Source: Camelus bactrianus
Lineage: Eukaryota; Chordata; Mammalia; Artiodactyla; Camelidae
Length of the DNA stretch: 64,000 bases
Direction of reading: 5' to 3'
Assembly: GCF_048773025.1 (NCBI RefSeq)
Contig: NC_133541.1
Location: forward strand, 106,617,912-106,681,911
Part shown: positions 33,116 through 43,975 of the stretch, piece by piece
Layout: every line of letters starts with the position of its first letter
Position numbering within the stretch: position 1 is the stretch's first letter
Program-made: the position numbers and the translations under genes
The notes under the pieces: generated by a model
Told to the model about the DNA's origin: nothing
Seen by the model: only the letters and a program-made list of their open reading frames with translations
Database searches by the model: none

Positions 33116-34349
33116 CCAATAATGCAGCGGCTACTGCTGATGTCGTTAACACTGCATATCTGGCTCTCCTCCTGGCCTCTGGCCCCCCTGGGGACAAGAA
33201 CTGGCTCACAACCCTGTCTGAGTCCCCAGCCCAGAGCTCAGAAGCCAGGACTCTTTACAAACCCGGTGAACTTTCACAGCCTAAATCTCCACGTACCCAC
33301 CTGCTCCACACACACCGCAAGCACACACAGGACAGAGCAGATAATCAATGCTAACCCAGTGACTGGCTTTGATTGGACCCCAAGGTAGTCCCAGTTGTCA
33401 GTGATTTGATATCTGATCAGAACTGGGCTTTTCTCGTGAAGAAAGAGGCGGCTCCTCCCTGCCCTGCTAGGAGGAGGCTGTACTCTTCGGGAAGCTCATT
33501 CCCCTGCAGGGAGTGGCTGATGAAAGATAATGTTGCCTTTGGTCTTCCTCTTCTCCCTCAAACAATTGAAGGGGCCTTTCCTTTTCCCGTTTGGCTGGTT
33601 TGAAGCCCCTGATGCGCTTCTGCGCGTCACATCTTGCCTCTGCGCGGGATCTGTGGCTCAGCCAGCGGACCGAAAAGCATTTCTTTTCAGATGTCCATGC
33701 CAATCTGGGGTGAGCGGGTTGGCATCTTGCAGCCTCTCTGGTCCTTCCTGAGCATTTCGTGAGACAAGTTTCCACCCCCACAGAACTGGACATGAGGGAA
33801 GGGACAATGTCACACTTTCTCCCAGTGTCCTTATCCTTCCTCTTTGCTGGGGAGTGTGTGATCACTGGCACCCTGTGCAAACTCCACACCCATCCCAACC
33901 TGTCACCCTGAAACTCCTTCCAGATCTAATCATCTAGGATTCCTTTATCTTTATAGAGCCCTGAGTAATTCCTCCTTGGCATAGATAAAAGTAAATCCAA
34001 CAGGCATTTACCTTATCAGTTTCCTCCCTTAAGAAATTATTTCAAACACTCTTCAAGGCCTTGCTTGTCCCTGTGCCTGGCAATACTGGCTCAAGTCCTC
34101 CATGGCATCCAGATCCTGCTTGAAGCAATTTTGGCAAGAGAAGATAGGGCCTGGTTAAAATAATAAAACACAACAAAACAAAAAACAGTATTTCCCAGAA
34201 AATGCTAATGTATAAGACACTATTCCTGGCACTGTGGTGGCTGCAGTGATGAAGGCAGGCCACTGCTCTGTGAGTGCCCTGTCACACCTGCACAGAAGTG
34301 CTCAATGAACGTCTGTGGACAACAACACGGCTCTCTAGAGGGGATGAGA
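33116..34349. other. unassigned stretch with a small CpG cluster
   Basis: No gene. CpG-dense for this window at 33611-33651 ('cgcttctgcgcgtcac' and nearby 'tgcgcggga'). A 143-codon minus frame at 33467-33898 has no family. 33930-34030 is AT-rich. Confidence 0.35.
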
Positions 34350-34518
34350 GGACTGACGTCTGTTGAACGTCTGCTGTGTACCAGGACCTTATTGGGCACT
34401 CTAGGTCCAAAGGTGAACAACAGACAACCCTACAGACAAACTTAGACCTGGTGGAGACAGGTCTGTCCACAGAAAATGTAGTCAGTAAGCGGTAGGAGAG
34501 TGCTGTGAGTACCTAGAG
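34350..34518 (-). repeat. L2 LINE, 3' end
   Basis: 'tgaacgtctgctgtgtacca', 'ggaccttattgggcactcta', 'ggtgaacaacagacaaccct' and 'gtaggagagtgctgtgagta' are L2 reversed. Confidence 0.7.
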
Positions 34519-34590
34519 CAGTGGTTCTCAGCCTGGGGGCTGAGTATTTCGAGTGTGAAGACCACAGGACTTTCTAAAAGGGTTAAAGGG
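34519..34590 (+). mobile_element. hAT DNA transposon, one end only
   Basis: 'cagtggttctcagcctgggg' is a typical hAT terminal repeat, interrupting the L2 on its left. I found no matching right end before the MIR at 34695, so the rest is lost or unrecognisable. Confidence 0.5.
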
Positions 34591-34605
34591 TATTTTCCTT
34601 TTGCT

Positions 34606-34630
34606 AAAACAAGCAAACAAACAAACAAAA
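34606..34630. repeat. (CAAA)n microsatellite
   Basis: Five to six CAAA units ('aagcaaacaaacaaacaaac'). Confidence 0.9.
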
Positions 34631-34694
34631 ATCAGACAAGCATCTTTCTTAGATCACTGACTAGAAGATAAACAGAGTGGTAGGGTGTCAGCTT

Positions 34695-34890
34695 AAAGAA
34701 CCTAGGATGGGAAGTCCACAGACCTTGTTCCTGACCTTTGTAACCATCATGGACTTGCTAAATGACCTCTAGTCATTTTAACTCTCTCAGCTTCAGTTTC
34801 CACATCTGTAAAACGGCTATGAGAGTATCTGATAGGCTCTTCTCACAAGGAAGCTTATGAAAACCAAGTGTGATGTTTCATTACAAATCA
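34695..34890 (+). repeat. MIR SINE
   Basis: 'gacttgctaaatgacctcta', 'gtcattttaactctctcagc', 'ttcagtttccacatctgtaa' and 'aacggctatgagagtatctg' follow MIR; the tRNA side is weak. Confidence 0.82.
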
Positions 34891-35769
34891 TACTAAGAGA
34901 TATCATTTATTGGGTGCAGGGGACTGAAAATGATGTTTTGGTCCTCACACCTTTGGTCTCGGCAAAGCTGCCCTGTTTGTGCCACTTGACAGACATCAGG
35001 CCAGAGTGACCATTTATTTTAAAGTATGAGGAATGAGAAGAAATATGAAGAACTGAGAGTGAGAGTCAGGGATTCTACCACCTTCCCACTCCCCTTACCC
35101 CCTACCACCCACCCAACTCTCTGCTTCTTCTCTCTCCTCGGCCTCTGCAGCTGCTCCACAATCTGGCTGCATTTCAAAACTTCTTTAAACAGAAACTTGC
35201 CAAAACAATACACAGTCCTCTTCAAAGCATGGTCCCATATCATATTTTCAGGAGCCATAGGAGGTTTAGGTGAGAAGGAGTCAGTGTGTGTGGAGGATGC
35301 TGGTGACTAGCCAGAGGCCATTACCTGGGGCCAGTTTCCGGGCATTTGGGGTGGGGCTGTGGTGAGTCTTATGATGGACGCCTGGAGGAGGACTGCAGGG
35401 AGAGGGTTGCGTAGCTGAGGTTTCTGAGCAGAGAGGAGAAGGATCATGAGGCCAGCATCCTTCCAGGCTGGACAACTTGGTAAACTAGGGTGGGGACCCC
35501 AGCCAGCAGCAGTGGGCTTGAAGATCTCTGCAGACGATGCCGACAGCCTTTGTCACTACATCTGACAATCCCAAAGAAGCACAGCAAGACAGAGCTTTCA
35601 GGCTGGAAAGTCCATTCTCATACCGCCTCCCCTATTTTTGCCATAAGTATATGCCTTACATACCATTCTTCAATTTTTTTTTTAATGACTCCACTTTTCC
35701 TTTGAGGAATTTTAAAGGACATTTAAAAGTCACATCAGTGGTAGAAGCTTCCAGTACTCACCATCTCAG
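34891..35769. other. unassigned stretch
   Basis: No gene or clear repeat. T-run at 35672-35682. Confidence 0.3.
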
Positions 35770-35900
35770 TCCTCCTCTTCTCAGACACAAGGGAAGATTA
35801 CAATCTCGGTGTCTCCCGCCGCCACCTCCACATACACCGCCTTGAGTTGGGCAGAGCCTCGTGATGCTTCTGGCCAATGGATTGTGGAGGAATTAGTCAA
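35770..35900 (+). repeat. possible MaLR-type LTR fragment
   Basis: 'tcctcttctcagacacaagg' and 'gatgcttctggccaatggat' resemble the front of the LTR at 11385. Short, broken and uncertain; ancient if real. Confidence 0.3.
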
Positions 35901-36429
35901 TCGTTCAATGAAAACAATTCAATACAATGTTCTATTTATTAAAAAACACAGAACAGTTCTATATATTTTCTACAGTTTGATATACTCTTTAGACATATCC
36001 ATAAATCTATAGATTATAGAAACGTCTGAAAGGATTCACAGCAAATTGAGGGCAGTCTTACCTCCGGTGAGGCACCTGAGCTGCAGATGGGGAAGGGGAG
36101 ATGGTAGTTTAAAAAAAGAACTTGAAATTTGCCTCTATATTTTAAATCTTCACAAAGAGAATATGCTTACGGATTACTTATACAAGTAAAAATTAATTTT
36201 AAGGTGAACAGCAAAATGAAAAAAAAAAGAAATAAAACTGAGAAGTTATGTTGGAACTGTATTTTGAAGCACCTGAAATGCCAAGCTATGAGTTTGTGCT
36301 TAATGCAAGCTGCAAAAGCCAAGATGAAAGTGTGGATGGTCATGAGAAAGCCCCGATCCAGGCTGTGATGGTGCTGCCTCCTCCTCCTTGAGAGGGTGTG
36401 GGGACTGGATGCCTAGACATACATGAAGG
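35901..36429. other. unassigned AT-rich stretch
   Basis: AT-rich to 36240; A-run at 36218-36227. No gene or family recognised. Confidence 0.3.
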
Positions 36430-37075
36430 AGTATGTGTCATAAAGTTGAGACAGGAGGGGAGGGGGGAGGGCACAGCCACTCAAGGAATGACAGCAACCA
36501 AAATGGTGGAAGGTTCACCTCCTAGTTGGCCTTGAGGATTAAGAGGTTTGACTTCTAGCAGACCTTGAGCTTCATTATATGCTCATTGTAACAGCATGAT
36601 CAAGTAACATGCCCACAGGTGCCATGACAACCCCAAGGCTAACCGCAAAAGGCTAAAGAATGGGCAGTGGCCCAATTCCTAGGAATTTCAGCCCCTTCCC
36701 CAGGGCAGTTGAAATGGTCTTACCTGCAGGTGTGTGAAGCTACTGAGCCCATAAAAAGTGGCACCACCACACCTAGTGGCCTTTTTTGCTCTCTCCCCTT
36801 TAGAGATGGCCCACACTCTATGGAGTGTGTACCTACTTTTACTTTAACCCGAGCACCCAATCCCCACACCTCTTTCCTTGCCTTTCTCTTGCCTTACACT
36901 CTATGCAGTTTATATCTCTCTAAATAAATCTACCTTTACTCAACAGTGGCTCGCACTTGAATTCTTTCCTGCACGAAGCCAAGGACCCACACTTGGTGGG
37001 GCACGTCCCAGGGGCTCAACCGAGACGTGGGACTCTGCCCTTCTCACGCCCCACATCCGTTTTCCTGCATCAGAG
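36430..37075 (+). repeat. probable solo LTR, class I ERV
   Basis: Shows an LTR layout: G-rich start ('gagacaggaggggagggggg'), a CATAAAAAG TATA-like box at about 36749, a polyadenylation signal in 'tctaaataaatctacc' near 36918, and a U5-like part ('cttgaattctttcctgcacg'). About 640 bases, no internal viral region found beside it. Looks less eroded than the other LTRs, so perhaps ungulate-age. Ends and subfamily uncertain. Confidence 0.5.
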
Positions 37076-37079
37076 TGAC

Positions 37080-37520
37080 TGCTCTGTCAGCATTCCTGGT
37101 CTTTTCTCCTTCCTTCCACTCTGGTCATTCTGAACTTTCCCATCCTCAGAAACATGCCAAATTCTTTCTGCCTCAGGGATTTCATAGCTGCTGTTCCTTA
37201 CTCCCCCTGTTCCTTTCTTCCCTCTCCTTCTCACCTGTCAGAGTTCAGCCTAAATGTTAGCAGCTCAGGATGCCTCCCATCACCTGCCCCTGTAAGTCGT
37301 TCCCCCAGTCCACCATGTGTCTCTGTCAAAGCATCCTGTTGGTTTCCTTTAGGACACTTGTCACAATCTGTAATCACATCTATGGGGGTTTATTTGCTTT
37401 ATCTGTTTATTCTTTTTCTTCCCTACTCACAAGTATTTAAACTTCACAGAGGCAGGGGGTTGTGTTCATTGCTGTCCTCCAACACCCAGTAGAGTTGCTA
37501 GCACAACATACAGTTAGAAG
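37080..37520 (+). repeat. L2 LINE, 3' part
   Basis: 'ccttccttccactctggtca', 'tctttctgcctcagggattt', 'ctgtcagagttcagcctaaa', 'ggacacttgtcacaatctgt', 'aaacttcacagaggcagggg' and 'agtagagttgctagcacaac' are in order. One of the clearest L2 copies here. Confidence 0.85.
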
Positions 37521-37529
37521 TAGCAGTAG

Positions 37530-37726
37530 TAATAATAATAATAGCTACTATTTATCGAGCACTTACTATGTGTCAGGCATACATTTACATGCTTCACGTA
37601 TGTTGATTCATTTAAATGTCTTAATAACCCTTTTGGGTGGGCATCAATATTGTCCCTATTTTACAGATGAAGAAACTGAGGCAAAAGAGAGATTAAGAAA
37701 TTTGACTAAGCTCACACAGCTGGTAA
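37530..37726 (-). repeat. MIR SINE, main part, split by an L1
   Basis: 'atagctactatttatcgagc', 'acttactatgtgtcaggcat', 'tattttacagatgaagaaac' and 'aagctcacacagctggtaa' in reverse MIR order. The last 12 bases (37715-37726) are the left copy of the L1 target duplication. Confidence 0.92.
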
Positions 37727-37913
37727 ACAACAAGGTCCTACTGCATAGCACAGGGAATTATATTCAATACCTTGTAATAGACTATAGTGAAAAAAGAATA
37801 TGAAAGGGATTTTATATATATATATATATATATATGTATAACTAAATCACTATACTGCACACTAGAAATTAACACAACATTGTAAATCAACTATACTTCA
37901 ATTAAAAAAAAAT
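37727..37913 (+). repeat. L1, last 190 bases, inside a MIR
   Basis: 'gcatagcacagggaattata' to 'acactagaaattaacacaac' and an A tail (37903-37912). (TA)n at 37813-37835 lies where the L1 3' UTR has its TATA-rich part. 'cacagctggtaa' (37715-37726) and 'cacagttggtaa' (37914-37925) flank it, one mismatch. Confidence 0.95.
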
Positions 37914-37985
37914 CACAGTTGGTAAGTATCAGAGCTGGGATTCCATTCTTGAGTGCTCCACAATATTCTGTTGATGATGAATGAA
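37914..37985 (-). repeat. MIR SINE, remainder after the L1
   Basis: Starts with the duplicated 'cacagttggtaa' and continues 'gtatcagagctgggattcca', 'ttcttgagtgctcc', the tRNA-side part that follows the 37.7 kb piece in MIR. Confidence 0.85.
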
Positions 37986-38544
37986 TTAATTAACACAATG
38001 TTGGTTTGTGGTATTCTTGAGGTCCTTAAACTCCAAGTACCAATAGTGCAATTTGCCTTAGAATAAATGTGAATGATTAGCTTAGTCGACAGAGTGTGTG
38101 TCTGCAGGGGGGTCATAGCCCTCAGGAGGAAAAGGCAGCTATTTACCATGGAGAGGCAGCAAATCAATCTTTGTGTGACAGGGCTGATGGCAGGGCTGCA
38201 AACAAGAAGCAGGGTATGCTGGCACAGACGTGAGTAGCTCACCCGGCCCCAGACCACATTACCTGGAGAACGCTCCCTGCCAAGCCCCATCACAGCCAGA
38301 GCTCTGAGAAAGGAGTTCTGGGAGCAGCGGAGAACTGGTCTCCCCAAGAAAGTCAGAGAAGCCAGCCTCTGAATCAGGAGAGGGAGATCTCTGTTCTCTT
38401 CTGCCCTGGCCTTTAGCAGCAAGATCTTCCCGGATGCCACACCTTATCAAGTCCTACTAGGTGGATCCCAACAGCTGCCAGCTATGACTCTGTATGCAGG
38501 CATCAAGAGGAAGACTAACCATACAAGGCAGCTAAACTCACCAT
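37986..38544. other. unassigned stretch
   Basis: No gene. A 175-codon minus frame (37913-38440) begins in the repeat and has no family resemblance. Confidence 0.3.
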
Positions 38545-38825
38545 GTTCTCATCATGTGCCAGGTATGGTGTGAGGGGCTTTACATAAAGTACCTCCTTTA
38601 ATTCTCGTAACAGCCCTGGAGGTTCCTTCAACCTTCATTTTGCCAATAAATGTGGTATCCAGTCCCTGCTGTGTTGATGAAGTGAGTACTATTTTTAATT
38701 CTGTTTTACAGATGAGGAAAAAGAGATTGGAAAGATTATGTAATTTTCCCAAGTTAGATACAGGCAGCATTATAACCTGAACTCAGGTCTGCCCAGTGCC
38801 AAAACCCTCCTTCTTAACCTCTACT
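38545..38825 (-). repeat. MIR SINE with an extra segment
   Basis: 'tcatgtgccaggtatggtgt', 'ctttaattctcgtaacagcc' then about 60 unrelated bases (38626-38685), then 'ctgttttacagatgaggaaa' and 'cctgaactcaggtctgccca'. The extra part may be a short insertion or a second MIR joined to the first. Confidence 0.85.
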
Positions 38826-38994
38826 CCACATTGCCTTCTGATTCTAAAACCACTGTTTATTTCTACCTATATGTAAGGTATTGTACTATAAACATTAGGA
38901 GGAATTATTCAACAAGATAATGTTGCCTGGCTCATAATAAATGGTCAGTAAATGTTAGCTTATGTTATCCTATGTACTATATGCTTATATACCA
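38826..38994. other. unassigned, with a LINE/SINE-like tail
   Basis: 'gcctggctcataataaatgg' and 'tcagtaaatgtta' near 38926-38958 look like an L2 or MIR 3' end on +. Confidence 0.4.
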
Positions 38995-39515
38995 TGACGG
39001 TTAATTTTACGTGTCAACTTAGTTAGACCACAGTGTCCAGATATTTGGTCAGATGTATCTGGGATATTGCTGTGAAGGCATTTTTAGATTAAATTAACAT
39101 TTAAATCAGTTGACTTTGACTAAAGGAGATTACCCTCCATAATGTGGGTGGGCCTCAACTAATCACTTGAACTTAATAGAAAAAACTGTCCCCCCCCAAA
39201 GGAGAGAGAATTCTACCTCCAGACGGCCTTCAGACTCAAGCTGCAACATCAACTCTTCCTTGGGTTTTCTTTTGCTGGCCTACCCTGCAGATTTTCGATT
39301 TGCAACCTTCACAATCACATGAGGTAACTCCTTAAGATAGATAGGGAGGTAAGTAGATAGATAGAGAAATAAACATAGATAGATATAGATATAGATATAG
39401 ATATAGATATAGATATAGATATAGATATAGATATAGATATACCCATCATATATATATTACATCCTACTGCTTCTCTTGCTTCTATTTCTTTGGAGAAGCC
39501 TGACTCCTGGAGATA
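38995..39515 (+). repeat. old LTR, ERVL-like
   Basis: Starts 'tgacggttaattttacgtgt', continues 'ggtcagatgtatctgggata', 'aatgtgggtgggcctcaact', has an AATAAA at about 39368 and ends 'tttggagaagcctgac'. This is the order of a common placental ERVL-class LTR. Broken solo copy. Age likely early placental. A microsatellite has grown next to the polyadenylation signal. Confidence 0.6.
39381..39440. repeat. (AGATAT)10 microsatellite
   Basis: Ten perfect hexamer units, preceded by degenerate TAGA units from about 39335. It sits inside the ERVL-like LTR. Confidence 0.97.
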
Positions 39516-40309
39516 CTTAATAATGACAATAACCAGATGAGCAGATGAAAGCTGGGGAGGTTTATATTAGAGGCAAAGAATTCAAACTGCCCAAATTCCT
39601 CTAGAAATCTAGCTCCTAATGAATACAGTTTACAACTGTTACAGTCATCTCCACTTCTGTGAAAAGAGCTGATTTTCCTAATTTGGTTAGAAATTAATTA
39701 GAGATTCATGGTAGTTCTGCCCATTCCCTCCTCCCTCCAGGTCTGTTTCCCATCCATAAAATAAGGACCGTATAACACTTGATGACAACCACAGAAACGA
39801 ATGGGCAAGTCCACTGAGGGTCAGGTCCTCCCTTTGCCATCCCCCTAGCTCGGAGCGGAATGGGTGGTGGCAGTGGAGGTGCTGAGGAAAGAGCCCCTGT
39901 CTGGCAGCCAGAAATCCCGTGCCATGGGCTGGACCCAAGGTCACCACTCACCAGCCTGGCCCCCTGGGGCAGATCTCACAGGTCCTGGCTTTAGCTTCCT
40001 CCTTACCAAAACAGTAATGATAATGACTACTCTGAGGGTGACTGCAAAAATCAACATGAAATTGTGTATGTGACATTGTTTTACAAGCAGTAGGTTTTCC
40101 CTCTCAGAAAGAGCAATCAGGCTATTGAGTAACTGTAAGCCATTTCTGGACTCCACATCAGAGTGGGGTCAGCCCTGGGTAGTGCTCTGAAGTCAGCCGG
40201 CCAGGATGGTTGATGGTCACTGCTCACATGCCCTGCCACTGCTCACAGGGCGGGCTCAAATCTGGTCCTAGCTGCCCCTTCAGTGGCAGCCATTTCAGCT
40301 CTGAATGCT
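39516..40309. other. unassigned stretch
   Basis: No gene. Overlapping minus frames at 39687-39951 have no family. Confidence 0.3.
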
Positions 40310-40445
40310 GGGTCTCATGTTCTCTTCCTAACAGCCCCATGAAGTCGGCAGCCCAAGCAGGAAGGGGTTAAACTCACAGCCACACACCGAGGTAGAGGCT
40401 GAGTTTGGCTACCGCCCCATCCAGAATTGAAATCCAGTGTCTGCC
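40310..40445 (-). repeat. MIR SINE, partial
   Basis: 'cctaacagccccatgaagtc', 'gaaggggttaaactcacagc' and 'aattgaaatccagtgtctgc' in reverse MIR order. Confidence 0.55.
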
Positions 40446-40774
40446 CCTCCCCACCTCCAGGTAAGGTCAGCTGTCAGTCAGAACTTAACCTCATGATTCC
40501 AGGGCCAGGAGACCAAAGTGATTCAGTCACAAATCCTCCTTCTAAAGCTGAGGACCTCTAATCACAGCAGAGGATCTGGGAGACAGAGAAGACTGAAAAG
40601 AGAAATTAATTTGGGGGAAAAAAAAAACAGGGAAACATCAGCAAGATTCTAATCAGAAAGTCACGCTGCCAGCAGAACTAAGAATCATTTGTCAAATGTC
40701 ACTTGGAACTCAAACTTGATTATCGCTTTTCCCGTTATCTTATGATTTGGGGAAATGAAATAGATTTTCATAAG
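40446..40774. other. unassigned stretch
   Basis: Nothing recognised beyond an A-run at 40619-40627. Confidence 0.3.
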
Positions 40775-40868
40775 ACTAAGCTTGGTCACCAACTCACTTT
40801 GTGACATTAAGCAAGTCATTTAGTATCTCTGAGTCTCAGTTTTCTCTTTCATTAAAAAAAAAAAAGGC
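40775..40868 (+). repeat. MIR SINE, middle part
   Basis: 'ggtcaccaactcactttgtg', 'acattaagcaagtcatttag' and 'tatctctgagtctcagtttt', then an A-run at 40854-40865 where the core should follow. Confidence 0.75.
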
Positions 40869-41079
40869 AGTACAAAATCAGTTTCAAGACTTCAGAACTT
40901 AAGACTTCTAGGGTCATGATTTTTGCCATATATATGCCCCACAGTTGCTGTTTATCTACATGTATTCATATATTTAAAAAGGAAATTCTCTATCACGTCA
41001 TAAATGTAAAAAGAGAGTCTCTTGCATTAATAATTCATAATGAATACATAGTTTTTAAGATTTTTAAAAATTCTCACAT

Positions 41080-41325
41080 GCCAGATCCCTGACAGTGTTC
41101 CTCACACTACCTTTCGGTCTCTGGCCTCCAGCTCTGACTTTCCACCAGTGATAAATCTTGATCCCTTGCAGCACTGCTAACTCCCAGGGAAGCTTTCCTG
41201 ATCCCCTGTGCTAAGCTAGTTCCCTCTGCACGTCCCTACTGAGGCATTTCTTGTGCTTCTCTGTCCTTCATAGAGGTCTGTCTTCCCTGCTAAAAGGCAG
41301 TGGCTAGTGTATTGACTGTTGAGCA
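41080..41325 (+). repeat. L2 LINE, 3' part
   Basis: 'gaagctttcctgatcccctg' (41191-41210), 'gttccctctgcacgtcccta', 'tcttgtgcttctctgtcctt' and 'cttccctgctaaaaggcagt' follow L2. Confidence 0.6.
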
Positions 41326-41425
41326 CAATGCTACACGTGTCAGCTTGATCACCTTACTTAACAGAACATCTCCAAGACTCACTTTCTTTATCTGCAGAAT
41401 GAGGTTAATTTTTCCTTTGGTGAAT
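41326..41425 (+). repeat. MIR SINE, partial
   Basis: 'gatcaccttacttaacagaa' and 'actttctttatctgcagaat' resemble the MIR middle; short. Confidence 0.45.
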
Positions 41426-41639
41426 GGAATCTGAAAAGGAAAGCTGAAAATAATTCAGGCAAGAAAGGCAGAAGAGACTTAAGACGGTAGCCCAGGAGAG
41501 TTGAAATCAAGGGAAGAATCTGTCAACTGGAGGAGAGAAGAGCATGTTTACAAAGAGATTCAATATAGTCTACATTGTTCAAAATAATTCAGTCCACTCA
41601 CATTATTTGATGTAACTGTGATGACCACACGTGATGCTT

Positions 41640-41850
41640 ACTTGTGGTTACCATTGTGCCAAGTGCTTTTTAAGCATGATTTCATCTAATCTTCACAACC
41701 ATCATTATTCCCATTTTACAGATGAAGATATTAAGGGTCAAGGAGATTACATGTGTGGTCTAGTCCAAGGACACAACTAGAAAGTGGCAGAGCAAGAACT
41801 TGAACTTGAATCTGTCTGACCCCAGGACCCAAGCTCTTATCACCAGTGGC
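41640..41850 (-). repeat. MIR SINE
   Basis: 'attgtgccaagtgcttttta', 'cattattcccattttacaga', 'aactagaaagtggcagagca' and 'tgaacttgaatctgtctgac' in reverse order. Confidence 0.92.
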
Positions 41851-42079
41851 AGGGTTCTTGAACTAGGAACTGCGGTCACCCCTCCTCCAGGTCCCTAGCT
41901 GACCCTCCACTCCCCTCCACAGGTTCTGTTGCTTATCTCAAGAACAACTGAATGTGACCTCTGATAAGACATTGTACCATGTATCTTATCTCTTTTGAAA
42001 CTGTCAACTTCCTTCTGAGTCATCCCACTTCCTATCTTTCCCTTTTCCATCCTTCCTGCAAGCATCACCATATTAAAGA

Positions 42080-42258
42080 ACGCAGTCTTACTGTAGAGTA
42101 CAAGGAACTATATTCAATACCTTGTAATAGCCGATAATGAAAAAGAACATGAAATGGAATATATATACAACTGAATCTCTATCCTGTGTACCAGAAATTA
42201 ACATAAAATCGTAAACTGACTATGCTTCCATAATAAAACTATAAATCTTAAAAAAAGG
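42080..42258 (+). repeat. L1, last 180 bases
   Basis: 'tactgtagagtacaaggaac' to 'gtaccagaaattaacataaa' with an A-rich tail (42250-42256). Same 3' end type as at 29.8 and 37.7 kb but more diverged; no clear duplication. Confidence 0.9.
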
Positions 42259-42489
42259 AACAAAAATAAAGTACATGGTCTTCATCGAGGAAGCCAGTGA
42301 CCCTCCCCTGCCAAGGAATGACAGTGGCACTGGGAAACCTATGCCACTAAGCACCAGTGAATCTGGTGGCTTCTAAACGGAGTTCTATGGTGGGAACTCG
42401 AGGACAGAGCATCTGAGAGGGTGGGTCAGCCTCATCTTTATTATACAATTGCTCCCTGCATTAAGTGTCATTGGAGCAAAGCTAAATTT
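42259..42489. other. unassigned stretch
   Basis: Nothing recognised. Confidence 0.3.
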
Positions 42490-42640
42490 GGAAAACTACT
42501 AACAGAATGGCATTGGACAAAGAGTGCAGAGACCCAAGCATTCTCCTGGCCATGCCTCGGTCTCCTCATTGGTGATCTGGAAATGACCAGCCTGTCTTAC
42601 TGCACTGGTGAGGGATCCAACGAGAGACAGTGGACAATAC
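42490..42640 (+). repeat. MIR-like SINE fragment
   Basis: 'gccatgcctcggtctcctca' and 'ttggtgatctggaaatgacc' fit the MIR middle; the rest is weak. Confidence 0.45.
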
Positions 42641-43889
42641 TCGCAGACACATCGAGTATGCAGGAAGTGTACCCATCGACAAACCCATGTGAAGAATCGT
42701 GACTAAAAGCAATGCCTCTCTCCCATATTTGAAACAACCTCTTTTCCCTTCCCTTGCGTGGGTCCTGGCTTCCACTAATGCTGTTTTCATTTTGTCTTCT
42801 CAGCCCCTCCAGATGCCGTCTCCTTCCTCTGCATCAAGGCAAATTATAGGATGTCTTTGGGCTCTATACAACTGATTGTCATCTCTCATCCAACAGCCTG
42901 GGCTGTTGGTTCAGCGTGACCTAGGGCAGCCACCAGCATGGGAAGACCTACCAGCTTTCTGCTCCTTTACATTGTCTTGGCCCTCATCCCCTCCCTATCT
43001 CTTCCTCAGAGATCTCTGGCCACCCTGGGACAGGCAAAAGTTGGCTGGGTCACACCTCCAATATTAGTCCTCTCTGCTCACAGGCTCTCAGATGAGGCAG
43101 CCACATAAAGGTGGCCATAGCTCTGAGGACCACGGCCCTCAGCTCTGCTCTAGGCCAGCCTCGCCACCTGCTGCAACTGCCCGGCAAATTCCAGAAAAAA
43201 TAATGGACAAGGGACTGGAGCAACAGGTCAAGAAGATAAAGGTTCTGACTGTTCCAACTGAAATATTCCTTGTCAAGAGTCAAGAGATTTGCAGGATGCA
43301 AGATGTTTCAGCCTGAGCCCCTTCTCTGCCCAGAATAAGGGGGATCAGAACCTTCACTGACCCAACAGCAGGCAGGAGCCATGGGACTGTACCTCCTTAG
43401 TAATAGCAAATTCAAAGGCATTAGGTTCTTAGCTGCATTCAGGAGACACTAAGCAGGGCTCACTTGTCCCAGGTGGGCAGTGATTATAAATTTGACAATA
43501 AATGTTTTAACCTGGAGGAGCTTAACTCCAGGCTTTGAAATTTAATTCTTTGTGCCTTCTGCCACAAATCTTCCCCATCTCCCCACCTTCTGGAAGTTAA
43601 GACTGTCTATCTTCCACAAAACTACATTCTAGGTATTTTTACTTAATTAGTCAGTCTGTAAAGCATAAACAGGGGTGACCCTCATTTACAGAAATTAACA
43701 CCCATGAAAGAACTCTAGTGGAGTGAAAGTTCACATCACAAAAGGTTGACTCTAAAGTGAGATCCCCTATGTCCATCGAGCATATAATTCAGATTACAAA
43801 ATTTCAGTTCAGCCACAAATTTTTTGGAATACACATAATAGAACAAATCAAAGTCAACTGGAAGCCTGTCATCCTTTCTAGGGAAAGAT
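42641..43889. other. unassigned stretch
   Basis: About 1.2 kb with no gene or assignable repeat. Several frames of 60-85 codons on both strands without family features. Confidence 0.3.
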
Positions 43890-43975
43890 CCAGGGTAATG
43901 AATTCCCAGGCCTTAATGCGCAGCAGAATCACCTGGTGGGCTCATTAACACGCAGAGCTGCGGCCTTCCTCCATA
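43890..43975 (+). mobile_element. hAT (MER20/MER5-like) fragment
   Basis: 'cgcagcagaatcacctggtg' (43919-43938) and 'ggctcattaacacgcagagc' match the left half of MER20-like elements. No terminal repeats preserved. Confidence 0.5.

Noticed and set aside
37913-38440. 175-codon minus-strand frame
   Set aside because: It runs into MIR and L1-tail sequence at its downstream end and has no family features.
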